Shown piece after piece: positions 8,895 through 17,995 of a DNA stretch of 64,000 nucleotides. The DNA comes from Saprospiraceae bacterium (GTDB lineage: Bacteria; Bacteroidota; Bacteroidia; Chitinophagales; Saprospiraceae). A program made the translations under genes and the position numbers. The DNA is taken from contig JADKKF010000007.1 of assembly GCA_016720635.1 (NCBI GenBank), positions 124,001 to 188,000 of the forward strand, written 5' to 3'. Below the pieces are notes generated by a model, which searched no databases, had not been told where the DNA came from, and saw nothing but the letters and a program-made list of their open reading frames with translations. How positions within the stretch are numbered: position 1 is the first letter of the stretch; the number at the start of each line of letters is the position of its first letter.

Positions 8895-9446
8895 ATGCAA
8901 CAATCAATTCTAATGCTATTTTTGGGTTTACTCGCCATAAGCACCATAGTTTTTACATATGTTTATCAAAGCTCCCAAAAAGCGACTGATTTAGATCGAG
9001 GAATGGCCAATCCTTTGAAATCGCGATTTTGGTTTTTACTGATTTTGTTTGTTATTCTTGGAATTTTTGCATCTGTCACGATACCTAAGTCCCCATATTA
9101 TTTTTATGCGGACGAGACTCCTTCTAGAGTGGTACACGTCGCAGCGAAGCAGTTTGCATTTGTTTTGTCCAATAATGCTATCGATCCTAAGAATCCCGTG
9201 GGTGAGAATGCGATAGAATTGTTGGAAAATGAACTGGTAGAATTTAGGGTTACTAGCTTCGATGTCAATCATGGCTTTGCAATATATAATAAAGCAGGAC
9301 AGCTTATAGCTCAAACACAGGCGATGCCAGGGTATGTCAATAAACTGAGATGGAAGTTTAGTGAGCCTGGTGCTTATTCTATTCTTTGCTTGGAATATTG
9401 TGGCATGGCCCATCAAATTATGCGATCATCATTTACAGTAAAATAA
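8895..9446 (+). CDS. CuA-containing cytochrome oxidase/NO reductase subunit II
   Basis: The 183-residue product has two hydrophobic helices (about 4-24 and 45-65), then a cupredoxin domain facing the periplasm. All CuA ligands are present: His126 (DVNHGF), Cys165, Glu167, Cys169 (CLEYCGMAH), His173 and Met176. It accepts electrons from cytochrome c and passes them to subunit I, encoded 7 bp downstream. The small size resembles B-family (ba3) subunit II, but a second N-terminal helix is added. Whether the terminal acceptor is O2 or NO depends on subunit I, which lacks the active-site Tyr. Confidence 0.88.
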   Translation: MQQSILMLFLGLLAISTIVFTYVYQSSQKATDLDRGMANPLKSRFWFLLILFVILGIFASVTIPKSPYYFYADETPSRVVHVAAKQFAFVLSNNAIDPKNPVGENAIELLENELVEFRVTSFDVNHGFAIYNKAGQLIAQTQAMPGYVNKLRWKFSEPGAYSILCLEYCGMAHQIMRSSFTVK

Positions 9447-9453
9447 ATTAAAA

Positions 9454-10896
9454 ATGGAAACTCTTAAGTTGAGAAAAATCACTTCGGTTTGGATCATTAT
9501 AGTGCTCACTCTTTTTGTTGTAGCCATAGTTCTGGGAATTTTGATGCGGCTTAATCAAGGAGAAATTATTCAACAGTCACCTATAACTTTTTATGGCAAT
9601 ATGACCACGCATGGATTGACCATGATTGGAATATGGTTTGTCGCAGGGATGGCGGCTGTAAATTATTTATTAGAACGATATGTCAAAACCAGTTATGCTG
9701 CAAATTTATTTGCCTTGGTACTGACAGTAATTGGCGTTTTGATGTTATGGTGTTCTACTTTCATTGGTGAATTTCATGCAGGATGGACTTTTCTATATCC
9801 TTTGCCTTTCAAAATCATGTGGGCCGAGTGGGCAACTCCTTTGTTCCTTAGTTCCTTAGGCGTTTTAGGCCTTGGTTGGTTGGTATGGAGTATCAGTCTC
9901 ATGGCTCAAATTCTTAAAAAATATTCAATTAGCCAGGCCTTTGCTTGGCAGCATTTTCATAAAAATCCGAAAGTAGAAACACCACCTTTTATATTAATAA
10001 CCATGATAACACTTATCGGCGTTATTGCCTGTTTGATCGCAGCGGTTATTCTCTTGATATTATTTTTCATAGAATACTTTTCTACTGGAAGCTTTGTGAA
10101 CGATGCCTTATTGATGAAAAATCTTACTTATTTCTTTGGGCATACCATTGCTAATGAAATGTTGTATCTAGGACTAGCTGTGATATACGAACTTTTCGCA
10201 GAAGTGAGTGGTAGGCCCAAGTGGCACACAACTTGGTACGTTGCCCTTGCCTGGAATTTAAGTTTGATCTTTATTCTAACGGCCTTTTTTCATCATTTAT
10301 ATATGGATTTTGTTCAACCTGAAGGACTTCAAATCATAGGACAGATAGCTTCTTATTTGGCTAGTTTGCCCGCAGCAGGGGTTACTGTATTCAGTATTTT
10401 GGTAGCTGTGTATAGAAACAAAATCAATTGGTCTTTAACCAATCTTTTGTTCTTTATTGGGGTTGCTGGCTGGGTAATTGGAGGTTTAGGTGCGGTCATT
10501 GATGCTACCATTTCCAATAATTTCATTTTGCACAATACCCTTTGGGTTCCAGCACACTTTCACACCTATAATGCCATGGGTAATGTACTTTTCAGTTTGG
10601 CTTTTTTTCATTGGTTCTCTAATCAATATTATCACCACAAAGAGCGACAGAATACTTTGAAATTATCCATTTTGCTCATAGGTGGCGCCGGATTTCTTCT
10701 AGCATTTTATATAGGTGGGGCCGAGTCCATTCCGCGTCGATATAGTACATACCCTTCTGATTTACCCATGGGGGCTACTTTAGCATCGATCGCGGCATTA
10801 TTTGCCAGTTTATATTTGATTGCTATCTTGATTTTTTTCTTTAATATTTCTAAAAAATGTTTAAAGATATTGTCATCTTCTCCTCAATCGTCATGA
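9454..10896 (+). CDS. Heme-copper oxidase subunit I lacking the active-site Tyr (possible CuA-type nitric oxide reductase)
   Basis: A 480-residue membrane protein with about 12 helices. All six metal-ligand histidines are present: His53 and His370 for the low-spin heme, His368 for the high-spin heme, and His230, His280 and His281 for CuB (GHTIANE, FFHHLY, VPAHFHTY). In B-family oxygen reductases His230 starts GHPIVY, and the Tyr four residues on is cross-linked to this His. Here that residue is Asn234, followed by Glu235. Loss of this Tyr is the known mark of CuA-bearing NO reductases (sNOR/eNOR/gNOR-like groups). So an NO reductase is a serious alternative to an oxygen reductase. It overlaps the SCO gene by 40 bp. 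Confidence 0.85.
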   Translation: METLKLRKITSVWIIIVLTLFVVAIVLGILMRLNQGEIIQQSPITFYGNMTTHGLTMIGIWFVAGMAAVNYLLERYVKTSYAANLFALVLTVIGVLMLWCSTFIGEFHAGWTFLYPLPFKIMWAEWATPLFLSSLGVLGLGWLVWSISLMAQILKKYSISQAFAWQHFHKNPKVETPPFILITMITLIGVIACLIAAVILLILFFIEYFSTGSFVNDALLMKNLTYFFGHTIANEMLYLGLAVIYELFAEVSGRPKWHTTWYVALAWNLSLIFILTAFFHHLYMDFVQPEGLQIIGQIASYLASLPAAGVTVFSILVAVYRNKINWSLTNLLFFIGVAGWVIGGLGAVIDATISNNFILHNTLWVPAHFHTYNAMGNVLFSLAFFHWFSNQYYHHKERQNTLKLSILLIGGAGFLLAFYIGGAESIPRRYSTYPSDLPMGATLASIAALFASLYLIAILIFFFNISKKCLKILSSSPQSS

Positions 10897-11618
10897 TATC
10901 ATTCGTTTCTACGAATGTTAAAGGGCAAATTGCATCTTCTGGTTGGAAGGAAGAGGATAGGATATATTCTAAAGTATTTGATGCTCCGTTGAGTGGAAAG
11001 CAATTGAGAAAAGGCACTACTTTGTACCAAGTAACCAGCCAAAAACCAACAGTTCTTGCTTTGATTTTTACTAGGTGTACAGGAGTTTGTAATCCATTTC
11101 TGCTGGAATTAAAAGAAAATATAGAGTTGCGTACTAATGAAAAGAATTTCAACATTTTGGTTATGAGTTTTGATCCTAGAGATACTGAGAAAGACTTGGA
11201 TGATTTGGCTATGAGGTTCGGTTTGTCAGAAGATAAACGATGGGAATTTGCTGTGACGGATAGTATTCGAAGCTTGGTACAATCTATTGGTTTTAAGCCT
11301 GTTTGGGACTCCTTAAGACAACAGTATGATCACGATGCGTTATTAATCGGCATCAATTCAGAAGGTTATATCACCAAAAAATTGATAGGTATTAGAAATA
11401 ATGCCGACCTAGGACTTTTGTTGGCTAGCATTCAGGATTCTTTTACACCAACGTATAGAATGGCTAATCCCAATATGCTGTTTTCATGCTTTAATTACGA
11501 TGCAAAAACCGGAAAAAATACACCTGGCCTGGGATTGATTTTTGTTGCTCTCCCTGCGCTCATCGCCATGGTAATAGTTCTTTCAGTTAATTTTTTTGTT
11601 AGAGTCAATAGAATTTAG
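10857..11618 (+). CDS. SCO1/SenC-family copper chaperone with C-terminal membrane anchor
   Basis: The product has 253 residues: an N-terminal signal segment, a thioredoxin-like SCO domain with the copper-binding Cys pair C74-x3-C78 (TRCTGVC) and the distal His159 (YDHDALL), and a C-terminal transmembrane helix (about 226-249). SCO proteins load or reduce the CuA centre of subunit II. The start ATG lies inside the end of the subunit I gene (40-bp overlap), so translation is probably coupled and the three genes form one operon. The C-terminal anchor is an addition to the standard SCO layout, and the call is otherwise firm. Confidence 0.88.
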   Translation: MFKDIVIFSSIVMISFVSTNVKGQIASSGWKEEDRIYSKVFDAPLSGKQLRKGTTLYQVTSQKPTVLALIFTRCTGVCNPFLLELKENIELRTNEKNFNILVMSFDPRDTEKDLDDLAMRFGLSEDKRWEFAVTDSIRSLVQSIGFKPVWDSLRQQYDHDALLIGINSEGYITKKLIGIRNNADLGLLLASIQDSFTPTYRMANPNMLFSCFNYDAKTGKNTPGLGLIFVALPALIAMVIVLSVNFFVRVNRI

Positions 11619-11766
11619 TTTTTATGAATCTTGCGAGCCTACTTCTTTTAAAATAAAATTCTGCTTGAAAAAAAATTTACACCATGTAAATGCAAAGCAC
11701 CTTAAGCTGCGTCCATTTAGTATAATTTTTCCGGATTAAATAAGCTTATTTTTAAAGTTGTTAAAA

Positions 11767-12042
11767 TCAAATGATTTCGTCCACTTTTCCTCTGCTAGGA
11801 TTCAAATTGCGATACACAGACCCTTCAATATTTTTTTTCATCTGGCGGAAAATATCAAAGCTCGATTCTAAAAATTTCTCGTCCAATATATCTTCGGCGA
11901 TCTTGGCTGTAATATCAAAAGTTGAATCAAATTTATAGATTTGTTCCATTCCGCCACCATCGAGTTTTATAGAATATTTCTCATTATTGATAAAAATAGT
12001 AGCCTTTATCTGGTCAAATTGCATTTCTTTAACGATTCTCAT
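11767..12042 (-). CDS. Small conserved-looking protein of unknown function
   Basis: A 91-residue soluble protein without signal or membrane segment. I do not recognise it. It starts inside the end of the DUF2520 gene (14-bp overlap on the same strand), so it is the last gene of the ccmE-ccmF-DUF2520 run and is likely translated by coupling. The first half looks beta-rich (ATIFINNEKYSIKLDGGG), the second helical. The tight overlap is the main support for it being real. Confidence 0.6.
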   Translation of the reverse strand: MRIVKEMQFDQIKATIFINNEKYSIKLDGGGMEQIYKFDSTFDITAKIAEDILDEKFLESSFDIFRQMKKNIEGSVYRNLNPSRGKVDEII

Positions 12043-12808
12043 CTTGTATCATTTTAGTGAACATTAAATACATTTCTAATTCTTCGATTAGCCCTTTCTC
12101 TTTTAAATAATCTAAATGCCGCTCAATCGTCGATATGTCTTTTCTTTTTGCTGGCCCGGTTTGTGCTGACTTGTGATTTTTCTCGAAAACCACTCTGACA
12201 GTTTCTTCCGCTAGAGGCTTTAAGTATTCAAATGGAATTTCTTCTTTGTTTGCAATATCTTGTGCTACACCGAATAATCTATTGCCGAAATTATTAATAT
12301 ATACAGCACATAGATGCAGGGTTTTGCGTTTAGATTCTGAAATCTCATGAACATTATTGCCTAGCCGATTCGCTATGGTTAGTATTGTGTTTAACGTGTT
12401 TGAATTCGATCCTCCAACGAAAATTGGTATTGCATCAAAATCTATATCATGATTTTGATTGAAAGTTTGGAGAGGATACAAATACCCATTGTTTTCAAAG
12501 TAGGGTGTCATTGACCTAGAATTGAAACTCCCTGAACAGTGAACTACAGTAGAATTTGAAAGCCCAAATTGTATTAATTCGTCCAAAAAACCCATGATTT
12601 GGTCATCTTTTACACACAATATAAAAGTTGCCTCTTTACTCTTAGGAATTTTATTAATACTGATAAATGGAAAATTGGGGTAAAGTTCTTCGTATTTCTT
12701 TGGATCTCTTACTACAATGCCCTGTAGTTCAATGCCTCGATCTGCCATTCTTTGGGACAATATCTTGCCCAAATTACCCAAACCGACCAAATAAACTGGG
12801 TTATTCAA
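12029..12808 (-). CDS. Rossmann-like and DUF2520 domain-containing protein
   Basis: The 259-residue product begins with a dinucleotide-binding Rossmann fold (NPVYLVGLGNLGKIL, residues 2-16). It ends with the helical DUF2520 domain, whose conserved blocks are visible: LHLCAVYINNFGNRLF, ETVRVVFE and AQTGPAKRKD. The family resembles F420/NADP-dependent oxidoreductases and ketopantoate-reductase-like folds, but its substrate is unknown. It overlaps ccmF by 8 bp and the following small gene by 14 bp, so it belongs to the ccm transcript, although no role in cytochrome maturation is known to me. Confidence 0.85.
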   Translation of the reverse strand: MNNPVYLVGLGNLGKILSQRMADRGIELQGIVVRDPKKYEELYPNFPFISINKIPKSKEATFILCVKDDQIMGFLDELIQFGLSNSTVVHCSGSFNSRSMTPYFENNGYLYPLQTFNQNHDIDFDAIPIFVGGSNSNTLNTILTIANRLGNNVHEISESKRKTLHLCAVYINNFGNRLFGVAQDIANKEEIPFEYLKPLAEETVRVVFEKNHKSAQTGPAKRKDISTIERHLDYLKEKGLIEELEMYLMFTKMIQDENR

Positions 12809-15641
12809 TTTGATTTTTTCGTTTATTTTTTTTGAAAATACCTATAGCCAGACCGAATAACATAAGCAATGACCCCGCCCACACAAGATTGATACCTGGA
12901 AATTCAATGGCTTGCAAAACCACGAAATCAAATTTTGGTTCGACTCGGGCTACTTGCATCGAGATTTCTTTCGGATCAACATCAATGGGATAAAACTCTA
13001 GTAAGGCGCTTTCTGAAGGAATGTCGATACCCGTGAGTTTTATATTGATGCCATGTTTGAAATTATGGTCAGCTATGCTGAATGGTTGGTTGCCGCGTAT
13101 TATGTAAAGCGGTTTGATGGTGTCTATGACTGCTCCATCGCCGACAAGAATATTAGCGCCCAGTACGATATCATCCGCGTTTGGTTTGAAGTGTGGATTC
13201 GATATGTTTTTTGAGAAGCCAAGGAATTGGATATTTCTTCCTTCCCACGTTATCACTTCATTAGGTCGCAGCTTGGTGGAATGCATGTTTGGTCCTTCGG
13301 TTGGGGCTAAAATCTGCGCAAACGACTTTTCATTTACACGAATATTGAGTCCAATCTGATTGTTATGATCATTCATATTCAGGAGTAATCCCTCCTTGGC
13401 CATTACCAAAGGTTTGTGCGAATAAACAGAGTCCTTGAATTTAACCCAAACATCGGCAGAAATTCCAAAATCACCTTTATTTCGATTCAAGTCGTGATGT
13501 TCTGGATCGTGTTTTACTTTATCCAATTTTATCAAAATCGAATCTTGATATGAGACCCATTTGTCTTTAGAAACTAGAATGTCGTGATAAACGATGCTTT
13601 CATTCTTGCGGGTTGCCTCTTCGATGCTTACTTGATCTGTTGGCAACGAAGCTATATGCGTAAATATATCTTTATTCCAATAGTGCTTGGTTGATGGGTT
13701 GGATGCTGCTATTTTTGTAAAATCTTTACTATAAAGAATATTGGGTTGGACTGTGAATTCTTCCACCGTCTTTTCTCCATCTTCGGACAGTTTTTTAAAG
13801 TGGATATCGAAGGTTCTAGTCACCCCAGCGAAGGTATCTTTTTGATATTCTACCAAAAATCCACTCATATACATGGGCATATTTTTGTCTAGCCTAATAT
13901 TTTTTGCCAATTCATCTTCCGTTTGATCGGCGATCAATCCCCGAGTGATGAACGGATTAGAGCTGATAAATCTTTTGTTAAGCCCAGAAGCTATGACACC
14001 AACTATTAGTATTCCAAAGCCAATATGTGAAAAATAACTCCCGAGATATTGGATTTTGCTTTGAAAATTTTTCAAGAATAAAATAAAATGCATGCATATC
14101 GCAAAAACTCCAGAAAACAACAGCAAATGGTGCTGCCAAGCATCGACATTTATCCAATAACAAATCCCAATGTGCAAAATGACTGCTGAGGTCAGCCCTA
14201 TAACTATTCTTATCACCCAGCTTTTGTTTTTGAATGGATTCGTGTCCATCCTGTATTTGAGAAGCATCGCAACAATCGAGAGCAATGAAAGCAAAACGCC
14301 TACCCATAACTGAAATCTATTGTGGTGAGCTACTGGATCCACAGGCGTGCTTCTATGCCAATCTTTGAGATCTGTATTCAGAATCCAACCGATGCCACTT
14401 ATTATTTTATTAAAAACGGGAATTGAAGTAGTAAAGGAAATCAATAAACACGAAAATAAAAATACCATAGAGCCTATGAACATCCAAAATTCTCTGCTAA
14501 ACAGCGATTCCTCCTCCTTAGGAGTGGATATTGATTCTTTATTTTTCCAATAAAAATATATCGCCCCAAGGCTAAATAACAAAATAAAAATGATAAGCTG
14601 CCATTCTAATCCCATCTCTGTAAATGAATGTACTGATGTATCCCCTAAAACGCCACTCCTTGTTAAAAAAGTAGAATAAACCACTAGGACAAAACTCAGA
14701 AGATAAAACACATAAGCTGATTTAAGGCTGTAAGGCGTGTTTTTTGCGATGAGATGCGTATGAAGTCCCGCTAGGAGAATCAGCCAAGGTACAAGGGACA
14801 TGTTTTCTACAGGGTCCCAAGCCCAATAGCCCCCAAAACTCAAGGCTTCGTATGCCCACGCACCGCCCATCAAGATACCCAATCCCAAAATCGCCCCTGC
14901 AAATAAAACCCAACCAAAAGCTGGAGCCAACCAACCCTTATGATCTCTCAATCTCAATCCTGCTATCGCAAATGCATAGGGAATAGCCGTACTCGCAAAT
15001 CCCAAAAATAGGGTAGGAGGATGTATCGTCATCCAATAATTCTGTAGTAGCGGATTCAAGCCGTTGCCTTTGATCAATGTTATATAATTGGGATTGTTGA
15101 ATAGCGGAATATTCATCACGTCTCTGATGAAAACAAATGGATTAGAACCTATTTTCCATTCAAGCCCTGGCACATACACGCCTAGGATCATACTTAATAT
15201 CATCGCTTGTATCAAGCCCAAAACCGCTAAACCAGTGTACTTGTATTTATGACGATTGTAAAGCAGCACCGTCCCTAGTACAGCATGCCAAAATAACCAC
15301 AATAAAAAACTTCCCTCTTGACCTTCCCAAAAAGCTGAAAATATATACTTCATCGGCAAATCATCCGATACGTGTTGCCAAACATAGTGAAATTCGTAGT
15401 AGTGCTGGATCATGATAAAAAACAAAAGGCCTATCAACGACCAAAGCGAAAGACAATGCGTCCACCACGCTATCTTGCCTATTTTTATCCAATTATTTGC
15501 TTGAATTTTCTCGGAGGGTTTGTCAACTTGCCAAAACGATAAGGCAGTCAATATGGCACTTGCAAAGGATAAAAATATGGCATATTGACCTAAGTGAGCT
15601 AAATAAATATGCTCCCCGATATACTGTATGGATTCCTGCAT
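12801..15641 (-). CDS. ccmF: Cytochrome c maturation heme lyase CcmF/CcsA family
   Basis: A 946-residue polytopic protein. The first 560 residues carry about 15 membrane helices. The periplasmic tryptophan-rich WWD-type motif, GGYWAWDPVENMSLVPW, handles heme for ligation to apocytochromes. The TIHPPTLFLGF and LTRSGVL segments are also typical. A large soluble region (about 580-920) follows before a last helix near the C-terminus. It lies directly after ccmE (7-bp gap), forming a System I maturation pair that would serve the two c-type peroxidases and the cytochrome c feeding the CuA oxidase. CcmA-D, G and H are not in the window. Confidence 0.9.
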   Translation of the reverse strand: MQESIQYIGEHIYLAHLGQYAIFLSFASAILTALSFWQVDKPSEKIQANNWIKIGKIAWWTHCLSLWSLIGLLFFIMIQHYYEFHYVWQHVSDDLPMKYIFSAFWEGQEGSFLLWLFWHAVLGTVLLYNRHKYKYTGLAVLGLIQAMILSMILGVYVPGLEWKIGSNPFVFIRDVMNIPLFNNPNYITLIKGNGLNPLLQNYWMTIHPPTLFLGFASTAIPYAFAIAGLRLRDHKGWLAPAFGWVLFAGAILGLGILMGGAWAYEALSFGGYWAWDPVENMSLVPWLILLAGLHTHLIAKNTPYSLKSAYVFYLLSFVLVVYSTFLTRSGVLGDTSVHSFTEMGLEWQLIIFILLFSLGAIYFYWKNKESISTPKEEESLFSREFWMFIGSMVFLFSCLLISFTTSIPVFNKIISGIGWILNTDLKDWHRSTPVDPVAHHNRFQLWVGVLLSLLSIVAMLLKYRMDTNPFKNKSWVIRIVIGLTSAVILHIGICYWINVDAWQHHLLLFSGVFAICMHFILFLKNFQSKIQYLGSYFSHIGFGILIVGVIASGLNKRFISSNPFITRGLIADQTEDELAKNIRLDKNMPMYMSGFLVEYQKDTFAGVTRTFDIHFKKLSEDGEKTVEEFTVQPNILYSKDFTKIAASNPSTKHYWNKDIFTHIASLPTDQVSIEEATRKNESIVYHDILVSKDKWVSYQDSILIKLDKVKHDPEHHDLNRNKGDFGISADVWVKFKDSVYSHKPLVMAKEGLLLNMNDHNNQIGLNIRVNEKSFAQILAPTEGPNMHSTKLRPNEVITWEGRNIQFLGFSKNISNPHFKPNADDIVLGANILVGDGAVIDTIKPLYIIRGNQPFSIADHNFKHGINIKLTGIDIPSESALLEFYPIDVDPKEISMQVARVEPKFDFVVLQAIEFPGINLVWAGSLLMLFGLAIGIFKKNKRKNQIE

Positions 15642-15648
15642 TATGAGA

Positions 15649-16035
15649 TTAGGATTTGGTGGCTATTTCTTCGTTTTTGTACTTTGATGGACACTTCATC
15701 AATATGTCAGATGCCTCAAACGTATCTCCAACCAACTTGCCCGTAACCACTATTTTTTCCGAAAGCTCGAAATCCTGTGGCTTCGGAGCGCGCCTAATCA
15801 CCTTTTTTAGTACTTTATTTTCATCTCTGATATAAAAGCTGAAATAATTTGGATCTTTCATCGGATCATACACGATCTCTTGGTCCTTAGCCAATTCACC
15901 CACCACTTTGGTTTTTCTACCCGTCACGGAAGCATATTCAAAGTCCCCGTATTTGCTCAAATCGCCAATTGCACTGATCAACACGGTTATCCCGATGGCT
16001 ATGATTAAAAAACTAATTATATGTACCTTTTTCAT
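15649..16035 (-). CDS. ccmE: Heme chaperone CcmE, CxxxY variant
   Basis: The 128-residue product has one N-terminal membrane anchor (about 4-24) and a small OB-fold domain (residues 35-115), with the family's FYIRDENK and VVTGKLVGDTFEASDIL strands. CcmE carries heme covalently to CcmF. In the classic protein heme binds the His of HxxxY. Here the motif is CPSKY, Cys115 to Tyr119, the CxxxY form known from archaea and some anaerobic bacteria, usually in systems lacking CcmH. It precedes ccmF by 7 bp. Confidence 0.9.
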   Translation of the reverse strand: MKKVHIISFLIIAIGITVLISAIGDLSKYGDFEYASVTGRKTKVVGELAKDQEIVYDPMKDPNYFSFYIRDENKVLKKVIRRAPKPQDFELSEKIVVTGKLVGDTFEASDILMKCPSKYKNEEIATKS

Positions 16036-16088
16036 AATTTGATGATGACGTTTCTTCTTTAATATTTACAGTATGAACAATCAACCAA

Positions 16089-16253
16089 ATGCAAAGTTCG
16101 ATATTTTGCGGCATTATTTTGTTATCTACTGCGGTATTATTTTTATCGATGGCGTCTCCCTCTATTCATCCAAAAGATGAAATCGGGCCGCGCTCTTCAT
16201 GGGTTCGCAAGCTCCATCCTTCGGATCTGCTGCGCAGCCATTGCGATCGCTGA
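16089..16253 (+). other. Possible gene remnant running into a GC-rich palindromic element
   Basis: A 54-codon frame opens with a signal-like segment (MQSSIFCGIILLSTAVLFLS), then ASPSIHPKDEIG. It runs at about 16184 into a GC-rich block (to about 16262) with short palindromes (ATCCTTCGGAT, GCTGCGCAGC, GCGATCGC), bounded by CTCCAT and ATGGAG. The block differs sharply from the AT-rich surroundings, so it may be an interspersed repeat that replaced the 3' end of a gene. The rest of the 757-bp gap (16036-16792) shows nothing beyond the RND operon's control elements. Confidence 0.3.
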
Positions 16254-16703
16254 CGCACCATGGAGTTTTATAGGTTGTGGATTCAACACCTTTACTCCGT
16301 CTGGATATATAGATTTTATCAAAAAAGCAACATTCTTTGCATAAAGAAAGCGGCGTTCATTAAACATAAGTTAAAAATATACTGTTTTATTTTTTTTCAG
16401 GTTTGTAAATAAATCCGTTGACTCAATAGAATACTACTGGTTATATATATTCTTGCTGCTAGCACTCAGGGTATGCAGTGAATTCAATTTGTACTTAATT
16501 CTGAGAAGTGAAGACTCTTCAAGCAAGTAGAGTGGAAAATAATAAGACGGTTTGAAACATTTTATTTCATGCTTTGATCGATTGCTATTAATTGATCGGG
16601 TTTGATAATATTTTGTAAAATATCAATTTTGATGTCTTTTTGTTTTTAAATATATCTAATTTTTCTTTTTTAATAATTTTATAGCTGGGTATTGAATAAT
16701 AAT

Positions 16704-16718
16704 ATTGTCATAGACAAT
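16704..16718. promoter_or_regulatory. Inverted repeat ATTGTC-ATA-GACAAT, candidate operator of the RND operon
   Basis: A perfect 6+6 bp palindrome with a 3-bp centre, 26 bp before the -7 element and 75 bp before the efflux operon start. Position and size fit a repressor site. No regulator gene is adjacent, so this is inference. Confidence 0.4.
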
Positions 16719-16743
16719 TTAATGATCAGAAACATGTTACCTT

Positions 16744-16751
16744 TATTTTTG
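16744..16751 (+). promoter_or_regulatory. -7 promoter element (TATTTTTG) for the RND efflux operon
   Basis: TATTTTTG matches TAnnTTTG and lies about 40 bp before the ATG at 16793. Only a poor -33 match (TTTA) is present 22 bp upstream. Confidence 0.45.
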
Positions 16752-16792
16752 CATATATATCAGCCTTTTTTCTTCTTCTAATAATTTTTTAT

Positions 16793-17995
16793 ATGAGAAT
16801 ATTTCATAATAGGATTTCGCAAATCATATATTTTTTCGTTTCTATCCTCATAATAAATGCTTGTGGAAAAAATAAAGAACCACAAAAGACACCGAAGTCT
16901 ATTCCTGCAATTGAAGTTAATGAAAAGACCGTAACTACATTCCAGAGTTTTCCTACGACTATCGAAGGTATAAATAACAACGATGTTCGCGCAAAAATTA
17001 ATGGGTATATATTGGAGGTCTTGGTGGATGAAGGACAGCACGTAACCCAAGGACGAACACTTTTTAGATTAGAAACAAATACACTGGGCCCTAATGCATC
17101 AGCAGCCAAATCCGGTATTACAGCCGCAAGTGCTAATATTGAAGCTTCCAAAGCTGGTGTGAATGCTGCTCGCATAGAAGTAGAAAAGCTACAACCTCTT
17201 GTAGAAAAAGGCATCATATCAAATGTACAACTAGAGTCTGCAAAGGCAAACCTACTAAGAGCAAACAGTCAATTGAGTCAAGCTAATGCAGCTTATCAAC
17301 AAGCGCAAGCTAATTACAAAGGTGCGGCAGCAAATGCGGACTATTCTAATATCAGAGCGCCCATAAGTGGTATATTAGGTAAAATCAATTTTAGAAAAGG
17401 GGCTTTAGTCGGTCCGTCCGACCCTATGCCTATCACCTCCATTTCTGATACGAGGGCCTTATATGCTTATTTTTCTATGAATGAGGCCGAGTATTTGGAT
17501 TTCCTTAATAATATTGATGGCAAAACCGTCAACGATAAAATTCGTAATTTACCTATGGTAGATTTGGTTTTAGCAAATGAAAGCATTTATCCCGAAAAAG
17601 GAAAAATAACGACCGTTACGGGACAAATAGATCCTACCACGGGGAGTATTCAATTTAGGGTTTCATTTCCAAATCCAAATGGACTATTAACCAATGGCAA
17701 TACAGGGAAAATTCGTATTCCAAAACAATACAAAAACGCATTGGTTGTGCCAGAATCTGCACTTTATGAACAACAGGGAAATGTATTTTTGTACAAGATA
17801 GTCAATGATTCTGTTGTGGCGACAAAAGTAAATGTCTCTGCAAGAACTAACAATATGGGCATTATCAAGGATGGTGTAAAAGTGGGTGAAAAAATTGCTG
17901 CCCAAGGTGTAGGAACACTCAAGACAGGTATGAGAGTAAATGCACAATTGACTACTACGGACAGCATTATAAGTAATCTAAAGCCAAAATTCTAA
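16793..17995 (+). CDS. RND efflux periplasmic adaptor (AcrA/MexA-like lipoprotein)
   Basis: A 400-residue membrane fusion protein. The N-terminus is a lipoprotein signal ending in LIINAC (Cys at about residue 24). Then come a first beta/lipoyl half (VRAKINGYILEVLVDEGQHV), an Ala/Gln-rich helical hairpin (about 95-175), the second lipoyl half (IRAPISGILGKINFRKGALV), and the beta-barrel and membrane-proximal domains. It links the inner-membrane pump to the outer-membrane channel. Its stop overlaps the pump's ATG (TAATG), so translation is coupled. Substrate is unknown. Confidence 0.93.
   Translation: MRIFHNRISQIIYFFVSILIINACGKNKEPQKTPKSIPAIEVNEKTVTTFQSFPTTIEGINNNDVRAKINGYILEVLVDEGQHVTQGRTLFRLETNTLGPNASAAKSGITAASANIEASKAGVNAARIEVEKLQPLVEKGIISNVQLESAKANLLRANSQLSQANAAYQQAQANYKGAAANADYSNIRAPISGILGKINFRKGALVGPSDPMPITSISDTRALYAYFSMNEAEYLDFLNNIDGKTVNDKIRNLPMVDLVLANESIYPEKGKITTVTGQIDPTTGSIQFRVSFPNPNGLLTNGNTGKIRIPKQYKNALVVPESALYEQQGNVFLYKIVNDSVVATKVNVSARTNNMGIIKDGVKVGEKIAAQGVGTLKTGMRVNAQLTTTDSIISNLKPKF

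Noticed and set aside
13978..14307. Second minus-strand frame inside ccmF
   Set aside because: Overlaps the membrane part of ccmF in another frame and shows no protein-like pattern.
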